NCBI GenBank assembly: GCA_027972325.1
Contig: JAPMOS010000024.1
Coordinates: 394,501 to 458,500, forward strand
DNA length: 64,000 nucleotides
DNA from: Paratrimastix pyriformis
Lineage: Eukaryota; Preaxostyla; Paratrimastigidae
Direction of reading: 5' to 3'
Shown here: piece after piece, positions 33,215 to 44,226 of the stretch
Layout: each line of letters begins with the position of its first letter
Position numbering within the stretch: the first letter of the stretch is position 1
Notes under the pieces: generated by a model
What the model saw: only the letters and a program-made list of their open reading frames with translations
The model's database searches: none
Told to the model about the DNA's origin: nothing
Made by a program: the position numbers and the translations under genes

Positions 33215-35176
33215 GTTTTTTCCCACAGACATCCTCTTTGGTGATTTTCATGAGGTGGCGAGTCTTCCGCAGCTCGGGTTCGCCCACGCCTGCGGGAAGC
33301 CCGCCGACAAGCGCACAGCAGCTGAGCGGTCGTCCCTGCGGGGTCACACTGGGCCCACCACCACAACGCGTCGAGATCATAGTGAGTGTTGGGTGTTCTA
33401 CCCGGTCTCTGGAGAATGCGAGTCGAGTGGCGGGTGAGGCCGTCTCGGACCTGGGGCATTCCGGATCCGCCTGCACGTCCCGAGGGGCAGGCCACGTCAT
33501 GCCGGCGGGTCGGGCGGCGGGGTGAGCGGCGGACGGTGGTGGGTCGGTCCCGAGAAGGCACCACTCCACGGACACCAGCTCGACCATGGCGAAGTCGGGT
33601 AGAATCCGGGCCAGAGCGCGGGTTGCCCACTCCCGAAGGAGCGACTGATGGTGCGCGGATGGGTGTGAGCATGGGACCGCACACGTTAGACACTCCCTGG
33701 CAAGAGCATCTCCAGGAACAGACCGGCGAGCACCGGTCGGGTATGGTCCAACCTCCCGGCGGGGGCTCATCATCACCACTGGATTCCACCGCCAGGCTCA
33801 CATACCCGAGCGTCGCCCCGCCATCGGCAGCCCCAGGGACGGGAACAACCGGCAAGGCTGCTGCAGGACGGGAGGAGGCCCAGTGGAGTTCAATGAGCGC
33901 ATCGTGGGCGGCCAGCCAGTCCTCGAGGGAAGAGCCAACTGGGAGCGACGCACTGCTGGGTGATGATGCCTTAGTGGGGAAAGAGGACCCCACCCCCCAC
34001 CACCCCCCAAAAAAAGAAGACAAAAAATGAGCATCCCATCGACCCTGGCAAGGTGCTGGGCGTGGCGTGTCGAGATGGAAAATGACGGACCCTCAGCGCC
34101 GGGTTCCGCAACCGATCCACGAACTGCAACGCCGCCAGGCGGGTCTGTGCTTGATTGAGTGGATACGGCTTCGCGTAGAGTGCTTGCACCTGCCTCCCAT
34201 CTCGAGCCTGGCCGCAATCCGCCGGCGAAACTGCGCCACCAGCACAAGTTGTAGCGATATTGAACCGGGGCAGGACCGCGAGCTCACTCTCCACGAGCAC
34301 GCCGAAGAGGGCCTCCAAGAATTGGCGGACTCGGAGAAGATACCCGGGGGGAGGTTGTCCCCCCGGTGGCATATCCACCAAAACGGCCAAAATTGGACGT
34401 GACGTGCTTGTTGGGGGAGGTGCCGGAGAAGGTCCGCAAACCGAACCGGGGTGTGGGAGGCTCACCCAGGTGGCCAATGTGCCGGCGGCCTTGTTGAGTT
34501 CCAAAAGGCATTGCGGTTCTGTCCCGGGACAATCGACAACCACCACGAAAGCGGGAGGCGGTTGTGGCGTCCTCCGGGGCGTGGTAGTCGACGGGTCCAG
34601 TACTTTGAACACAAGGGAGAAGCAGACGCGGCCACCATCGGCGGAGAGGTCGGACCGATACGCGCGCAGGGTGAATGGGTGCGATGGAGACCTGATATCG
34701 AACGGCATTTGAGAGCGGACTTCACCCCATATGTCCACCGCACAACCCGGGGGAAAGCAACACGGCGGGATGGTTAGTGCACCGTCGTGGAGCAGGAGCG
34801 ACAGATCCAAATTCACCCGCACACGAGTACACCCGTTCAATGTCCCGAGGGGCATCAGGAAATGGCTCGGATCGTCACGGTTTTCATCGTCGGTTGTCTC
34901 ACAAAAATCGCAGGTGACTGTTGCCAAAACGTCAGAGTCACATCCCATTTCGGCGGAACAATTCACAAGTCCAACATCCAATTTGTTGTGAACACTGTAC
35001 AAAAATGTCCAAGTGGTCTGCGGTGCATCAGAGAGCGTTGGCGAAACCACGAACGAATAGGACATGGTCACCAAAGCGCACAGAGACCCATTCACAGAGG
35101 TGCGCACGTTCAAGGTTTCCGGGAATACCACTTGACTGTGCGTTTCGTTGGTTAGACAGACGGAAGAATGATTCAT
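33210..35176 (-). CDS. VIT/vWA-like protein with degenerate MIDAS
   Basis: Three exons (34091-35176, 33724-33969, 33210-33644) give 588 residues in phase; the introns start GTCCG and GTCTG. The first 170 residues resemble a VIT domain (VNGSLCALVTMSYSFVV, WTFLYSV, PLGTLNGCTRVRVNLDLSLLL). A vWA-like fold follows, with PPAFVVVVDCPG and ILAVLVDMPP where DxSxS would be, so metal binding is probably lost. VIT-vWA proteins include inter-alpha-trypsin inhibitor heavy chains and vault PARP; the role here is unknown. The C-terminal exon has LLREWATRALARILPDFAMVELVSVEW. The start is the ATG at 35176, divergent from the cyclic-nucleotide-binding gene 120 bp away. The stop codon overlaps the tRNA-Asp gene. 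The segment around 34420-34470 could be a further in-frame intron. Confidence 0.62.
33216..33221 (+). terminator. Pol III terminator of tRNA-Asp
   Basis: Six consecutive T residues two bases after the tRNA 3' end, the standard RNA polymerase III stop signal. Confidence 0.85.
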
Positions 35177-35296
35177 GTTCTGGAAAGCCTTGCCGGCGGC
35201 AGCGAGACCAAATTATACTGGTGTAGCCATCTCAACCGAGGCAAATACGCAAGATTTGAAACGACGACGCACGCGGCGATCGAATTCAACACTGTG

Positions 35297-37124
35297 ATGG
35301 AGAATCCGTCGCCGCAGATGAACGATGACGCCGAACCTGTGACATATCTTGCTGGTCTTCTGAAGAGCGAATATACGCGGGGAACTGCCCCATTTTTGGT
35401 CCCCCCCTCTCTCCGCAATGAAGAAGACATTCTCGGAACTGTTGATCTGCTCAAACGCTACCCGGCACTTGCATCTCTCCCAGACCATGACATTCGAAAA
35501 CTTGTCGAGGTAGCGACCTTCCTCAGACTCGAGGCGGGCACCATCTTGTTCAATCAAGGCGATTTCCCCGATGCCTACTACATTTTGTTGGCGGGGCGGA
35601 TTGCTCTCACTAAATCCAATTCAGTCGACACCATCCCACTCCTTCCCGGGATGGGTTTTGGCGAGCTCGGCTTGCTCCGGAACGTTCCCAGGTCCGCTCC
35701 GAGTTCTCCCAAGTTTCCACGACATGTCCCCCAGAGCCGGAACTTGCACGGCTTCAGAGCCAACGCATTTGCTTCGCCTTCGGAAGGACCATTATCTCGA
35801 TCTCTACGAACCCCAACACAAACTCGATCTCGAAGATCGCTTCACCTTCATCGAACAGGTTTGCTTTCGGTGGTTCGTTCGGCCTGATTGTGGCACTTCT
35901 TCCTCGCTTTTAGGTGCCGCTTCTCATGTACCTCTCACGGGAACAGAAGGAACGGATGGCCGAGTTTCTCCTCCGGCAGCGCTTCCCTCGAAACTCAGGT
36001 CTCGTCCAACCTCACCCGCACCTTTTTTTCGAGTCTCATTCTCCTGGGTGGGTGGTGCAGTCATCGTTCGCGAGGGTGCTGAGGCTTCGAACATGTATTT
36101 TGTCAAGGAAGGCGAAGTCGCGGTGGTGCGCACCCTGATCATCGGGGGCGAGGTCTGCCCCACCCCTGGGTCTTGTCGGCTCAAACCTTTCTTGCCGCAC
36201 TCGTTTAAAAAAAAGCGTGGACACCGGCACAACCACAGGGTCATGTTGTCCCCTTCCCTGGACGCTGCGACTCAATTCGAAAGGGAAAACTGTGTTGGCC
36301 GGGGGCAATTGCCGGAGAAGGAGAACGAGAAGTGGAGAAGAACGAAGTTGATCTGGTGAATAGGAGAAGGGAAGGAGGCACACTCAATTCCAACAACAGC
36401 TTATTCAAGCCTGGGAAAACACGACCCACCACTTGGTCTCACCATAGCAGCGCACCAGAAATGGAGAGCTTCTGAAGGGTCCGGGTGGAGATCTCAGATC
36501 TGCTGAAAACCGAAGTCAAGGGTGAATTTGCCATAAATAGTGAGATAGTCATCATCGAGGAGACCCCTACCCATGAGGACTCGTGGGCGGGCCTCGCTCA
36601 GCGGGGAGAGATGTCCTGGACGGTCCTTTTGTTTCTCCAAAAAACTAAGTGCGTGCGCTGGTACTCCTCCCAAACACAGATTCCCAGCGTCTTCAGACTG
36701 TGTGTGCCTCGCCTGAAAACAAACCAGACCACCTCTGCGAGCCGACCAACATGACCCTGTGGTTGTGCCGGTGTCCACGGTTTTTTTTGAACGAGTGCGT
36801 CTCTCTCCCCCCCCCCCCCCCCCCCCCCCATCCCTCCCATCCCCTCCCCCCGATCAGCCGCGATTCCTCGAACTGTCCCGGCTCGCCGCGGGCGACTACT
36901 TCGGGGAGTGGGAACTGGTCGAGGGCTGCACGCGGCGTGCCTCGATCATCGCCCTGGCCCCCACGGAGTGTCTCGTCCTGTCGCGGATCGACTTCCCCTC
37001 GCTGATCACGGGCCGCGCCCTGGAATTGATGCGGCGCCACGTGGCCATGTTCCCCAGCGACAATGAGGTGCTGATGGCATACCGGGACCAGAAACGATGG
37101 AACGATTATAAGCGCTGTCTGTAG
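35297..37124 (+). CDS. Protein with two cyclic-nucleotide-binding (CNB) domains
   Basis: Five exons (35297-35691, 35735-35858, 35914-35998, 36061-36152, 36858-37124) give 320 residues. The first CNB domain reads FLRLEAGTILFNQGDFPDAYYILLAGRIAL, GFGELGLLRNVPRAGTC (phosphate-binding cassette-like, with R and A placed by the splice) and ASEPTHLLRL. The second reads VIVREGAEASNMYFVKEGEVAVV, then AAGDYFGEWELVEGCTRRASIIAL and PTECLVLSRIDF. The pair resembles PKA regulatory subunits, but there is no N-terminal docking domain or pseudosubstrate site, so it may be a stand-alone sensor. Introns start GTCCG, GTTTG, GTCTC and GTCTG. Intron 4 (36153-36857) is swollen by an inverted-repeat element. Confidence 0.85.
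36196..36799. mobile_element. About 600-bp element with 50-bp terminal inverted repeats
   Basis: The arm at 36196-36248 (CGCACTCGTT, A run, CGTGGACACCGGCACAAC, CACAGGGTCATGTTG) is repeated in reverse complement at 36747-36799 with two mismatches. The interior of about 500 bp has no coding frame I recognise. It lies wholly within intron 4 of the CNB-domain gene. I could not identify a target-site duplication or a superfamily. A non-autonomous DNA transposon is the likeliest reading; a palindromic rearrangement is the alternative. Confidence 0.6.
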
Positions 37125-37663
37125 TGCCTCTTTTTGGGGGGTGCCCTTTGGGCGAGGGGTGTCTCACCCATGGGTACGAGTCTCACCACGGTTGCTTTTT
37201 GGGGGGGCTTTCGCAGCACTGACCCAGGAAATCGTCCAGCGCAAGGTCGAGCGACGCCACTGCCTCCCCGCGACTTAGCGGCCGGCCCTCCACAAGGCCG
37301 CTCTGCTCTGTTCTGCCGTGTTTTTCGCTGCCTGGTTTTGTTTTTTGAGGAGTGTGGCGTCCCTCTCTCTCTCTCCTTTGTATGCTCTATTCTCGCCCCC
37401 CTCGTCTTGTTTCTTGGAGTCGGTTGTGTCGACTGATTATATTCTCCAACTCGCCGCGAGGCTCCCGCTCGCGCCCACGCGCGTCGAAGCTTCGCCTTCA
37501 TCATCATTCATCATGCCTTCGTTCCCCCGGCCGGTTTCGCCATCCATTTTTTGGGACATGTTGTTGTTTGTTGTTGTTTCTCGTTTTCTTGGCGCCGCTT
37601 CCCGTTGACGTTCGAAGCGCGCTGCTGCACTGTTTCGCGCTCCTCTGATATGCGGACAGACCA

Positions 37664-37704
<41 letters not shown>

Positions 37705-38267
37705 GTTGGTTGAGCAAGACACAAGGCACAATTCTGTATGAGTCACCACCCGCCCGCTCTTCATGCCGTTCGGCTGAGGATGCGAGAATAACCACTGTCG
37801 ATCCCACCCCCTTCCTCTCACATTTCACCCACACATGCGCACATCGTTCAGTCGCCCTGTCGCATCTCTTTCCGTCTTTCTTGTGTCTTTCTCGAGCTCT
37901 TCTCTACTTCTCTTGCCACTGCGATCCGACGGTCCGACCTCGTTCTTTTCTTGGAGAATATGGGGTCGTCAGCAGCCGCGTCGTCTCACAACCCCACCTT
38001 TCTAGTATTGGAGGGAACCACAGCGAGGAGAGGGCCCCCACCGGAGGAAGCAGGATGGGGGTGGAGACCCGATCCGAGGAGCCATCGCCACAAACAGAGT
38101 CAGGGAGGAGGGGTAATAACAACAAATGGGTGTTCAAAGAAAAAGATTGGGAGGGCTATTTGGGCGAACATCGACAAGATGGGCGAGAAGAAGAGAAGGG
38201 AAGAGAGGAAGATGGGGATATTGGTCGAGGAGGAAGGGTTGTTGAGGGTGCCGGAAGAGGTGATCTT
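37125..38267. other. Convergent intergenic region with a long C tract
   Basis: About 1.1 kb between the CNB-gene stop and the Rab1 stop. It contains about 35 consecutive C residues at 37666-37700. Open frames exist on both strands but none is recognisable. Confidence 0.5.
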
Positions 38268-39299
38268 TTAGCAGCAGCCGCCATTGCCACCAGCGGGCTT
38301 GGGCTCCTCAATCACAGAAATGGGCTGAGGGCGAACGTCAACACTGGGAACGGTCCGCTTCTTGATCTCAGTCGCCATGCTGCGGGAGATGAGTATTGAT
38401 GAAGAAACCCAAGAAAAAACAGACGTGATGAAAGCAGCCTCAACATTGGTGCTGTTCTTGGCGGAGGTCTCGAGGAAGGGAATCGCAATCGAATCGGCGA
38501 ATTCCTGGCGAGATGTTTGGGGTGAGAAGTTGATTCGGTGACCGATGTCAAAGACGTACCTTGCCCGCGTTGTAGTCAACCTGCTTCTTCGTGATCATAT
38601 CGGCCTTGTTGCCAACAAGGAGCTTGCAAACACCCTCCGAGGCGTAGCGGTCGATTTCCTTCAGCCAGAGCTGAACATTGTGGAACGACTCGCGGTTGGT
38701 CACATCGTACACAATAATAATGCCATTGGCCTACACACAATCATGAATGCGGCAAATAAGCCCGTCACATAAGCAAATGATGAAACGAACCCCCCGATAG
38801 TAGGACGAGGTAATCGTGCGGAAGCGCTCCTGACCGGCAGTATCCCACTAACACATAACCCAAGAGTCGAGGTTCAAGAGGGCGTCAGAAATAAAAGCCA
38901 GACGATCTGAAGCTTGATGGTCTTCCCTTCAAGGGTGATGGTGCGGATTTTCTGTATGGAAAAGGTTCGTATATAATGAGTTTCCAACAAAAAGACAGAC
39001 GAAGTCGACACCTACAAAAGAAAGAAAAGATGAGTGAGGGGCGCAGCAAAGAGGTCGGCAGACCAATGGTGGAGATGTACGTCTCGGTATAAGTATCATC
39101 CTAGAAGAAAACCCAGATGAGCCGAAACATTCCACGCACCCACTGAAACGAACCGCAAAACGAAGCAGAAGGCAAGACTTGCCAACACCGGAGTCGCCAA
39201 TCAGAAGAAGCTTGAAAAGGAAGTCGCTGTAATGGACGAAAAGTGGCCCAAAAGTGATCAGCGTATCACGGGCGAGGCGAAAACGGACTAATCTTGCAT
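38268..39299 (-). CDS. RAB1: Rab1/Ypt1 small GTPase
   Basis: Nine exons on the minus strand (39289-39299, 39154-39226, 39064-39100, 39001-39011, 38904-38951, 38791-38847, 38560-38730, 38425-38504, 38268-38379) total exactly 200 codons, 199 residues, the normal Rab1 size. The spliced start is [21 protein letters not shown]. All G motifs are present: GDSGVGKS, the switch I region ending [19 protein letters not shown] and ETSAKN, with a C-terminal GGCC for double prenylation. Rab1 drives ER-to-Golgi vesicle traffic. Two exons are only 11 nt long, the ATG exon and the exon GTGTCGACTTC encoding VDF. Introns start GTCCG, GTTCG, GTCTG (four times) and GTTCG, with one GTACG before exon 8. Confidence 0.96.
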
Positions 39300-39443
39300 T
39301 GAACTAGAGAACGGAGGAGCCCTGGCGTTAGAGACTAACACCAGCTAATTTGCCAGGGCGCAGTTGGGATCACCAGTGGTTTGGAATCCGGAGGAAGGTC
39401 CAACACAATATATAATTTACAATTTACAAAAAGCCACGGAAAC

Positions 39444-40108
39444 TCATCGATCGTCATCATCATCATCTCCGGTTTTCCTGTCCTGAACTTCCTGGATTCG
39501 CTTCATCAACACAGCAATCTCCGGCGCGGAAGCCTCCATCGTCCGGATCAGCTCGTCCGTGTCTAGTGCCAGATCAAATCGAGTACGATGCAGAGTACCC
39601 AGGCCGTCAAAGAGGCCCGCCGCCGCCATTCCCCGGGCTAAAACCCCGTCAGCTGCCCACTGAAAAAGGAGCTGCTGAACCCCATGGGCCGTTTGGTGGT
39701 CCTGCAGGAGCTGCGGCAGAGTCTCCATAACCCCGGCAGCGAAGAACTCCCGGCCGGCGTCCAGCTCCAGGCAGAGCGCGTGCAGTTGGCGGGCGATGGT
39801 GTCCGATCGGGTGAAGGCGCGCAGGGGGAAACTCTGGACGAGCAGGGGGACCAGGTTGGTCCGCAGGAGGGCCGCTCGGCCCCCGGGATGTCCACGGCAG
39901 ATGTTGATCAGGGCCGTCAGCAGCTGGGGGCCGGGTGGGAGAGGGGCCAGGAGGGTCCATGAGGCCTTTGGCACGGGTGGGGACTCATGTTGGATCAAAC
40001 GCACTCAGTAGATGAAATTGGATGGGGAAAATCGGAACACGAACGGACCCTCCTCCCCCCTCCCCCCTCCTCCTCCTCCTCCTCCCTCCCTCCCTCCCTC
40101 CCCCCCCC

Positions 40109-40141
<33 letters not shown>

Positions 40142-41222
40142 ACGCACACGCACGCACACGCACACACACATTGTTTTTGTTTTTTTGGTCCAATCATCCA
40201 TCATCATCCTGATCATCATCATCATCCATCATCACCCATCATCATCACCACCACCATCACCACACCATCACCATCACCATCACCATTCATCATCATTATC
40301 GTCCAATCAGATCATCATCGGTCATCGCAACCATCATCATCGCCCAATCGCCATCCCTCCAATCATCATCATGAAGCGCCGACCTGCCGAGCCACCTCAG
40401 GCGCCTCCACCGCCGCGGGCCGCGTGAGCAGGTCGACCAGCGCCTGGTGCAGCCCCACGGCGATGGCCCGGTCCTGGTTGGCGGGCTCCTCGCAGCACAG
40501 GTTGCCCGCCGCGACCAGGGTCCGCAGGAGGCCCTGCGGCATCCGGTCCAGATCGGGCTGCCGAAGAAGGGCCAGCAGTGCCTGCGGTGTGTGTGTGTCG
40601 AGTAAAGAAGGGTGTGCGGAGCAGGTGTGTGTGTGGAGCAGGTGTGTGTGTGTGGGGGGGGGGGGGGTCCCATGGTGGGAGAGACGTGGTCCGAAACATG
40701 ATGATAGATGAACATGGCGGCCGTGCTTGCGCGCCATTGGGGAGCTCAACGTCCGTGTGTGTCATCATTCGTCCTTCTCTTGCACGACCAGATCCGAAAC
40801 CTCGGGGAAATCCACGCGTCCCCTCGTGTTGTGTGCATTTCATTCATTCTGTGATCGTGGCTGTTCCCCCCTGGGAAGAGACCGTCGTCACACCAACAGT
40901 GAATTGTCGTCACACCAACACCAACACCATCTCATCGCTTGATTCGAGACGAGCCCCCTCTCCGATCCCACCGAGAGAAAACCGCCCCATTTCGGAGAAA
41001 CCGCCCCATCCCGTTGCTGCTGTTCGCACAGACCTCGGCGGCCCCGGCGGCCCCGAAGGCCAGCTGGTGGGTGTGGTCGAAGCAGCACAGGTTGCCGATG
41101 GCCACCCCGATCTGGGCCAGGGCGGCCTCGGTGTGGGCGGTGGCCCCCGCTCGCAGGAGCCCAACCAGTGGGGTGGCCGAGTCCACATCGGCGGCCCGCT
41201 TCTGGTTCTCCTGGAGGGCAGG

Positions 41223-41257
<35 letters not shown>

Positions 41258-44113
41258 GGGGGGAGGAGGTGGGCGATGGGGACGGGACGGGACAGTGGAA
41301 AGACGAGCGGCAGCCTGCCTTTTGAGAGTGTCGCTGTTGCCTATTTGAGTGCCTTCGGTCCCCCGCCCGTCCAACAATCACCAGATGAGGTTCCGCCCCG
41401 TGCCCAAATTCAAATGCGGGCATCGGTCGACAGGCCGGCAAACGGGTCCACAATCCCATCACCTGTTTGTTTGTTTGTCTGTTTGGGAGGGGAGGAGGAG
41501 GAGGAGGAGGAGGAGGAGGAGGAGGAGGAGGAGGAGGAGGAGTAGAAAAAGCGTCGCGTGGTGCCTCTTCCTCTGTGGTTCGGACGAGCAAACACCAACT
41601 CACAAAGCGCCCAGCTGCCCTCCCGAGCCGGACCTTACAGTAGCAGGTCAGGTTGCCCAGGGTGCGGCAGAGCTCCTCCGTCAGGCCGGCCGTGGCGGTG
41701 GCCAGCTTGGTGTCGGCAATGATTGCCACCAGACGGGGCACGACCCCTCCTCACCGAAGGCCAGCTGGTTGGCTTTGCAGTTGCAGGACATGTTGCCGAT
41801 GGCGATGACGATCTGGTTCCGGGGGGGGGGGGGGGGGGGGGGGGGATGTGGATGAGGAAGAAGAGGCTATGCAGTTGCAGGGCATGTTGCCGATGGCGAT
41901 GACGATCTGGTTCCGGGGGCCGAGGAGGAAGAGGTGGGCGGAAGGGAGAGGCAGGGTGGATGCCACCAGTACCACCACCAGTACCACCACCACCACCACC
42001 ACCACCACCACCACCACCACCACCACCACCACCACCACCACCACCACCACCACCACCACCACCACCACCACCACCACCACCACCACCACCACCACCACCA
42101 CCACCACCACCAGCACCACTACCAGCACCACCAGCACCACTACCAGCACCACCAGCACCACCACTACCAGCACCACTACCAGCACCACCAGCACCACCCG
42201 CCCATCAAGGCGGACCTGCTGGACGCACGTCGGGTCGCTGGCCAAGGCGGGCCTGGCGAGCATCTGGCTGAGGCGCTTGGGCAGCTGCATGGTCAGCAGG
42301 TCCGCCTGGACGGCGGGGTCGTTGCAGGTGACGGACCCGATCGCCGCGCAGAGGGCCTGCGCCACCGCTGGACAGCCATCCGGACGGAAACGACAGACGG
42401 GAGAGAGGCGAGATGAGCGGGCGGACGCCCGACCGCTGGGGACGCCCACCAGCAGAAACGCCACAACCACCATCCGCCACACCCGTCCACCGCCACCCGC
42501 CGCCACCCTCCAGCAAGCACAACTCACAGCAAACGTCGATAGACAGGCAACATCAGGCAGTCATGCGTACCACCGGCAGTGGCCACAGCATGCAGACCGG
42601 GGTCAGCCACTGCCCACTCGGCCAGCCGGGCCAAGGCGGCCGGGGCCCCGAGTCGGGCCATCTGCTCGCGCTGGTCCGAGTCGAGCTGCATGAACCGCGA
42701 GGCCGCCCGGCAGAGCAGGGTGGCGTCGAGGGGGTCCGGATGCGACGAGAGGCCGGCCCGGTTCAGGGCCGAGACCAGGGAGGACGCCTCGAACACGAAG
42801 GCTGCGCACGGTGTGTGTGCGTGTGTTGCGACAGCAGAAGTTAGAAGAAAATGGTGCGCGGGCGCGGGGGGTGGGGCGCGTGTCTGCTGGATCGCGCGCT
42901 TGTGAGGACGGACGTGTGTCAGTGCTTTCCTCGCAGGCATGCGGGGCGAGGGTCATCGGCGGGAGAGGCAAAGATGGTGAAATGGGAGAAGGCACACGGG
43001 ACGATGATTCCGTCTGTCTCGGATTTTCCCCCACTGAGCCCCGCCCACGGCACCGCATGATGGCCCCCATGGGCAGCAGCAGCACCGAGAGGGCAGGCGG
43101 ACCGACGGGCATCCGGTCGGTGGGCGAGGGAAAGCCCCAGTCCCGATCGCACAGCCGCACCAGGGACGACAGCGGGAGTCGCTTTTGGAGGGGCGCCAAG
43201 AGATCCGGGATGTACCGCCGGAGGAGCGGCGGCACGTCTGCCTGTGGGCAGAAGATGGGGGTTGGTGGTGTTTGAGTCGACATCACCGCGGGGGGACAGT
43301 CGCGCCCAAGTGGGTCCCCACCCACACGGACCGTCTTTTCCAGCCGCTCCTGAAGGAGTGAACGCATCTTGGCCGCGGAATCCGGATTTCGCATGAGTTC
43401 GTACGGGTTGCCGCCGACCACGGTTCGCAAGTCATCGGGGGATATCCCCCCAAAGATGCAGGCAAGCAGGAGACCAACCGAGTACATGGCGCAGCCGCTG
43501 TCGAACCGGAGCCGCTCCTTCTCGTCCATCGGGGCGGCGGGTGGCCAATCTGGGGCCACAAAATCGCTGGGACCCGTGGGTTGACGAGCCGACGACCAAT
43601 CTGACACCACAAGATCGAAATCGGATTGATCTCCGAGGAGCAGGAGATTTTCTGGCTGTGTGGGAAGCTCTGGATGGTGGGGGAAAAAAAAAACAAGAGC
43701 AGACCTTGAAGAGATTGGGAGTGACCATCGATCGAACATCTAAAACAGCAACGCCTCGCCAAGGTTCGGGCTAATTCAACACATCGGCCAATCGGAAATG
43801 GGAGCCAAAGAAAATAAATTTTCAAGTTCCCGCCGGAAGGAAGTCTCGCACTTCATGGAGAGTGTCTCGAGAAGGCATCCTTGAGCGGGAGAACCGAGTG
43901 AGGTGGCCGTAGATGTATTGCCCATTGTGAGCGCCTGAGCGCGCCATCGGCCTCGTCCTCGGTATCAAATTGGATCGCATGAGCGACGACCAGGTTGTTT
44001 CGTCGGCTGCCCATCAAAAAGGTCTCTCCCTTGCCATCGGAACGGCACCCGAGCCTGGTGGAAGAACTCGGACAACTTTTGGTGGTGTCTGGAAGGTGAT
44101 CGTACTTTTCCAT
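39444..44113 (-). CDS. Pseudokinase fused to armadillo repeats
   Basis: The N-terminal exon (from the ATG at 44113) and exons near 43.1-43.8 kb resemble a kinase: GKGETFLMG, VVAHAIQF where VAIK would put the ATP-binding Lys (His here), GGNLK, PENLLLL without the HRD Asp, SDWSSAR in place of DFG, and FDSGCAMYSVGLLL as in subdomain IX. At least six exons follow with armadillo/HEAT-type helices, e.g. 42.5-42.8 kb, 41034-41210 (ALAQIGVAIGNLCCFDH), 40384-40581 (LLRTLVAAGNLCCEEP) and 39444-39923 (LLTALINICRGHPGGRAALL), ending in an Asp run. A scaffold role is likely. An in-frame TGA lies at 43853-43855 between the N-lobe and GGNLK segments; it may sit in a 44-nt intron starting GTTCT. Introns are packed with trinucleotide repeats and G runs. 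Exon-level model is partial. Confidence 0.6.
40108..40300. repeat. (CA)n followed by (ATC)n array
   Basis: A CACACA/CACGCA tract at about 40108-40170 and degenerate ATC/CACCAT units to about 40300, inside an intron of the pseudokinase-armadillo gene (between exons at 39923 and 40384). Confidence 0.85.
41489..41541. repeat. (GAG)n microsatellite
   Basis: About 17 GAG/GGA trinucleotides in an intron of the pseudokinase-armadillo gene. On the minus strand this gives a Ser/Pro run that is not coding. Confidence 0.9.
41974..42200. repeat. (CAC)n microsatellite, about 45 perfect units then degenerate CAG/CAC units
   Basis: ACC/CAC repeats from about 41974 to 42111 and interrupted AGCACCAC units to about 42200, in an intron of the pseudokinase-armadillo gene. 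It creates artefactual poly-Thr, poly-His, poly-Pro and poly-Val frames in the six reading frames. Confidence 0.92.
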
Positions 44114-44226
44114 CACACAGGCGGCCAGCGAAACGAACTGGGAGCACTGAAGATGCAGGCGGTCTTTCAAACAAAGGTAAAAAAACGACACACAAACAAA
44201 ATGGCTTCAAACAGCTACCTCAAGTC

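Noticed and set aside
41751-42527. Long frames rich in Val, Thr, His or Pro on both strands
   Set aside because: They come from the (CAC)n array in an intron of the armadillo gene; coding exons on either side are in other frames and are separated by donor and acceptor sites.
43853-43855. In-frame TGA as possible selenocysteine
   Set aside because: No SECIS-like structure was noticed and the position is not a known selenocysteine site in kinases; a short intron or damaged gene is simpler.
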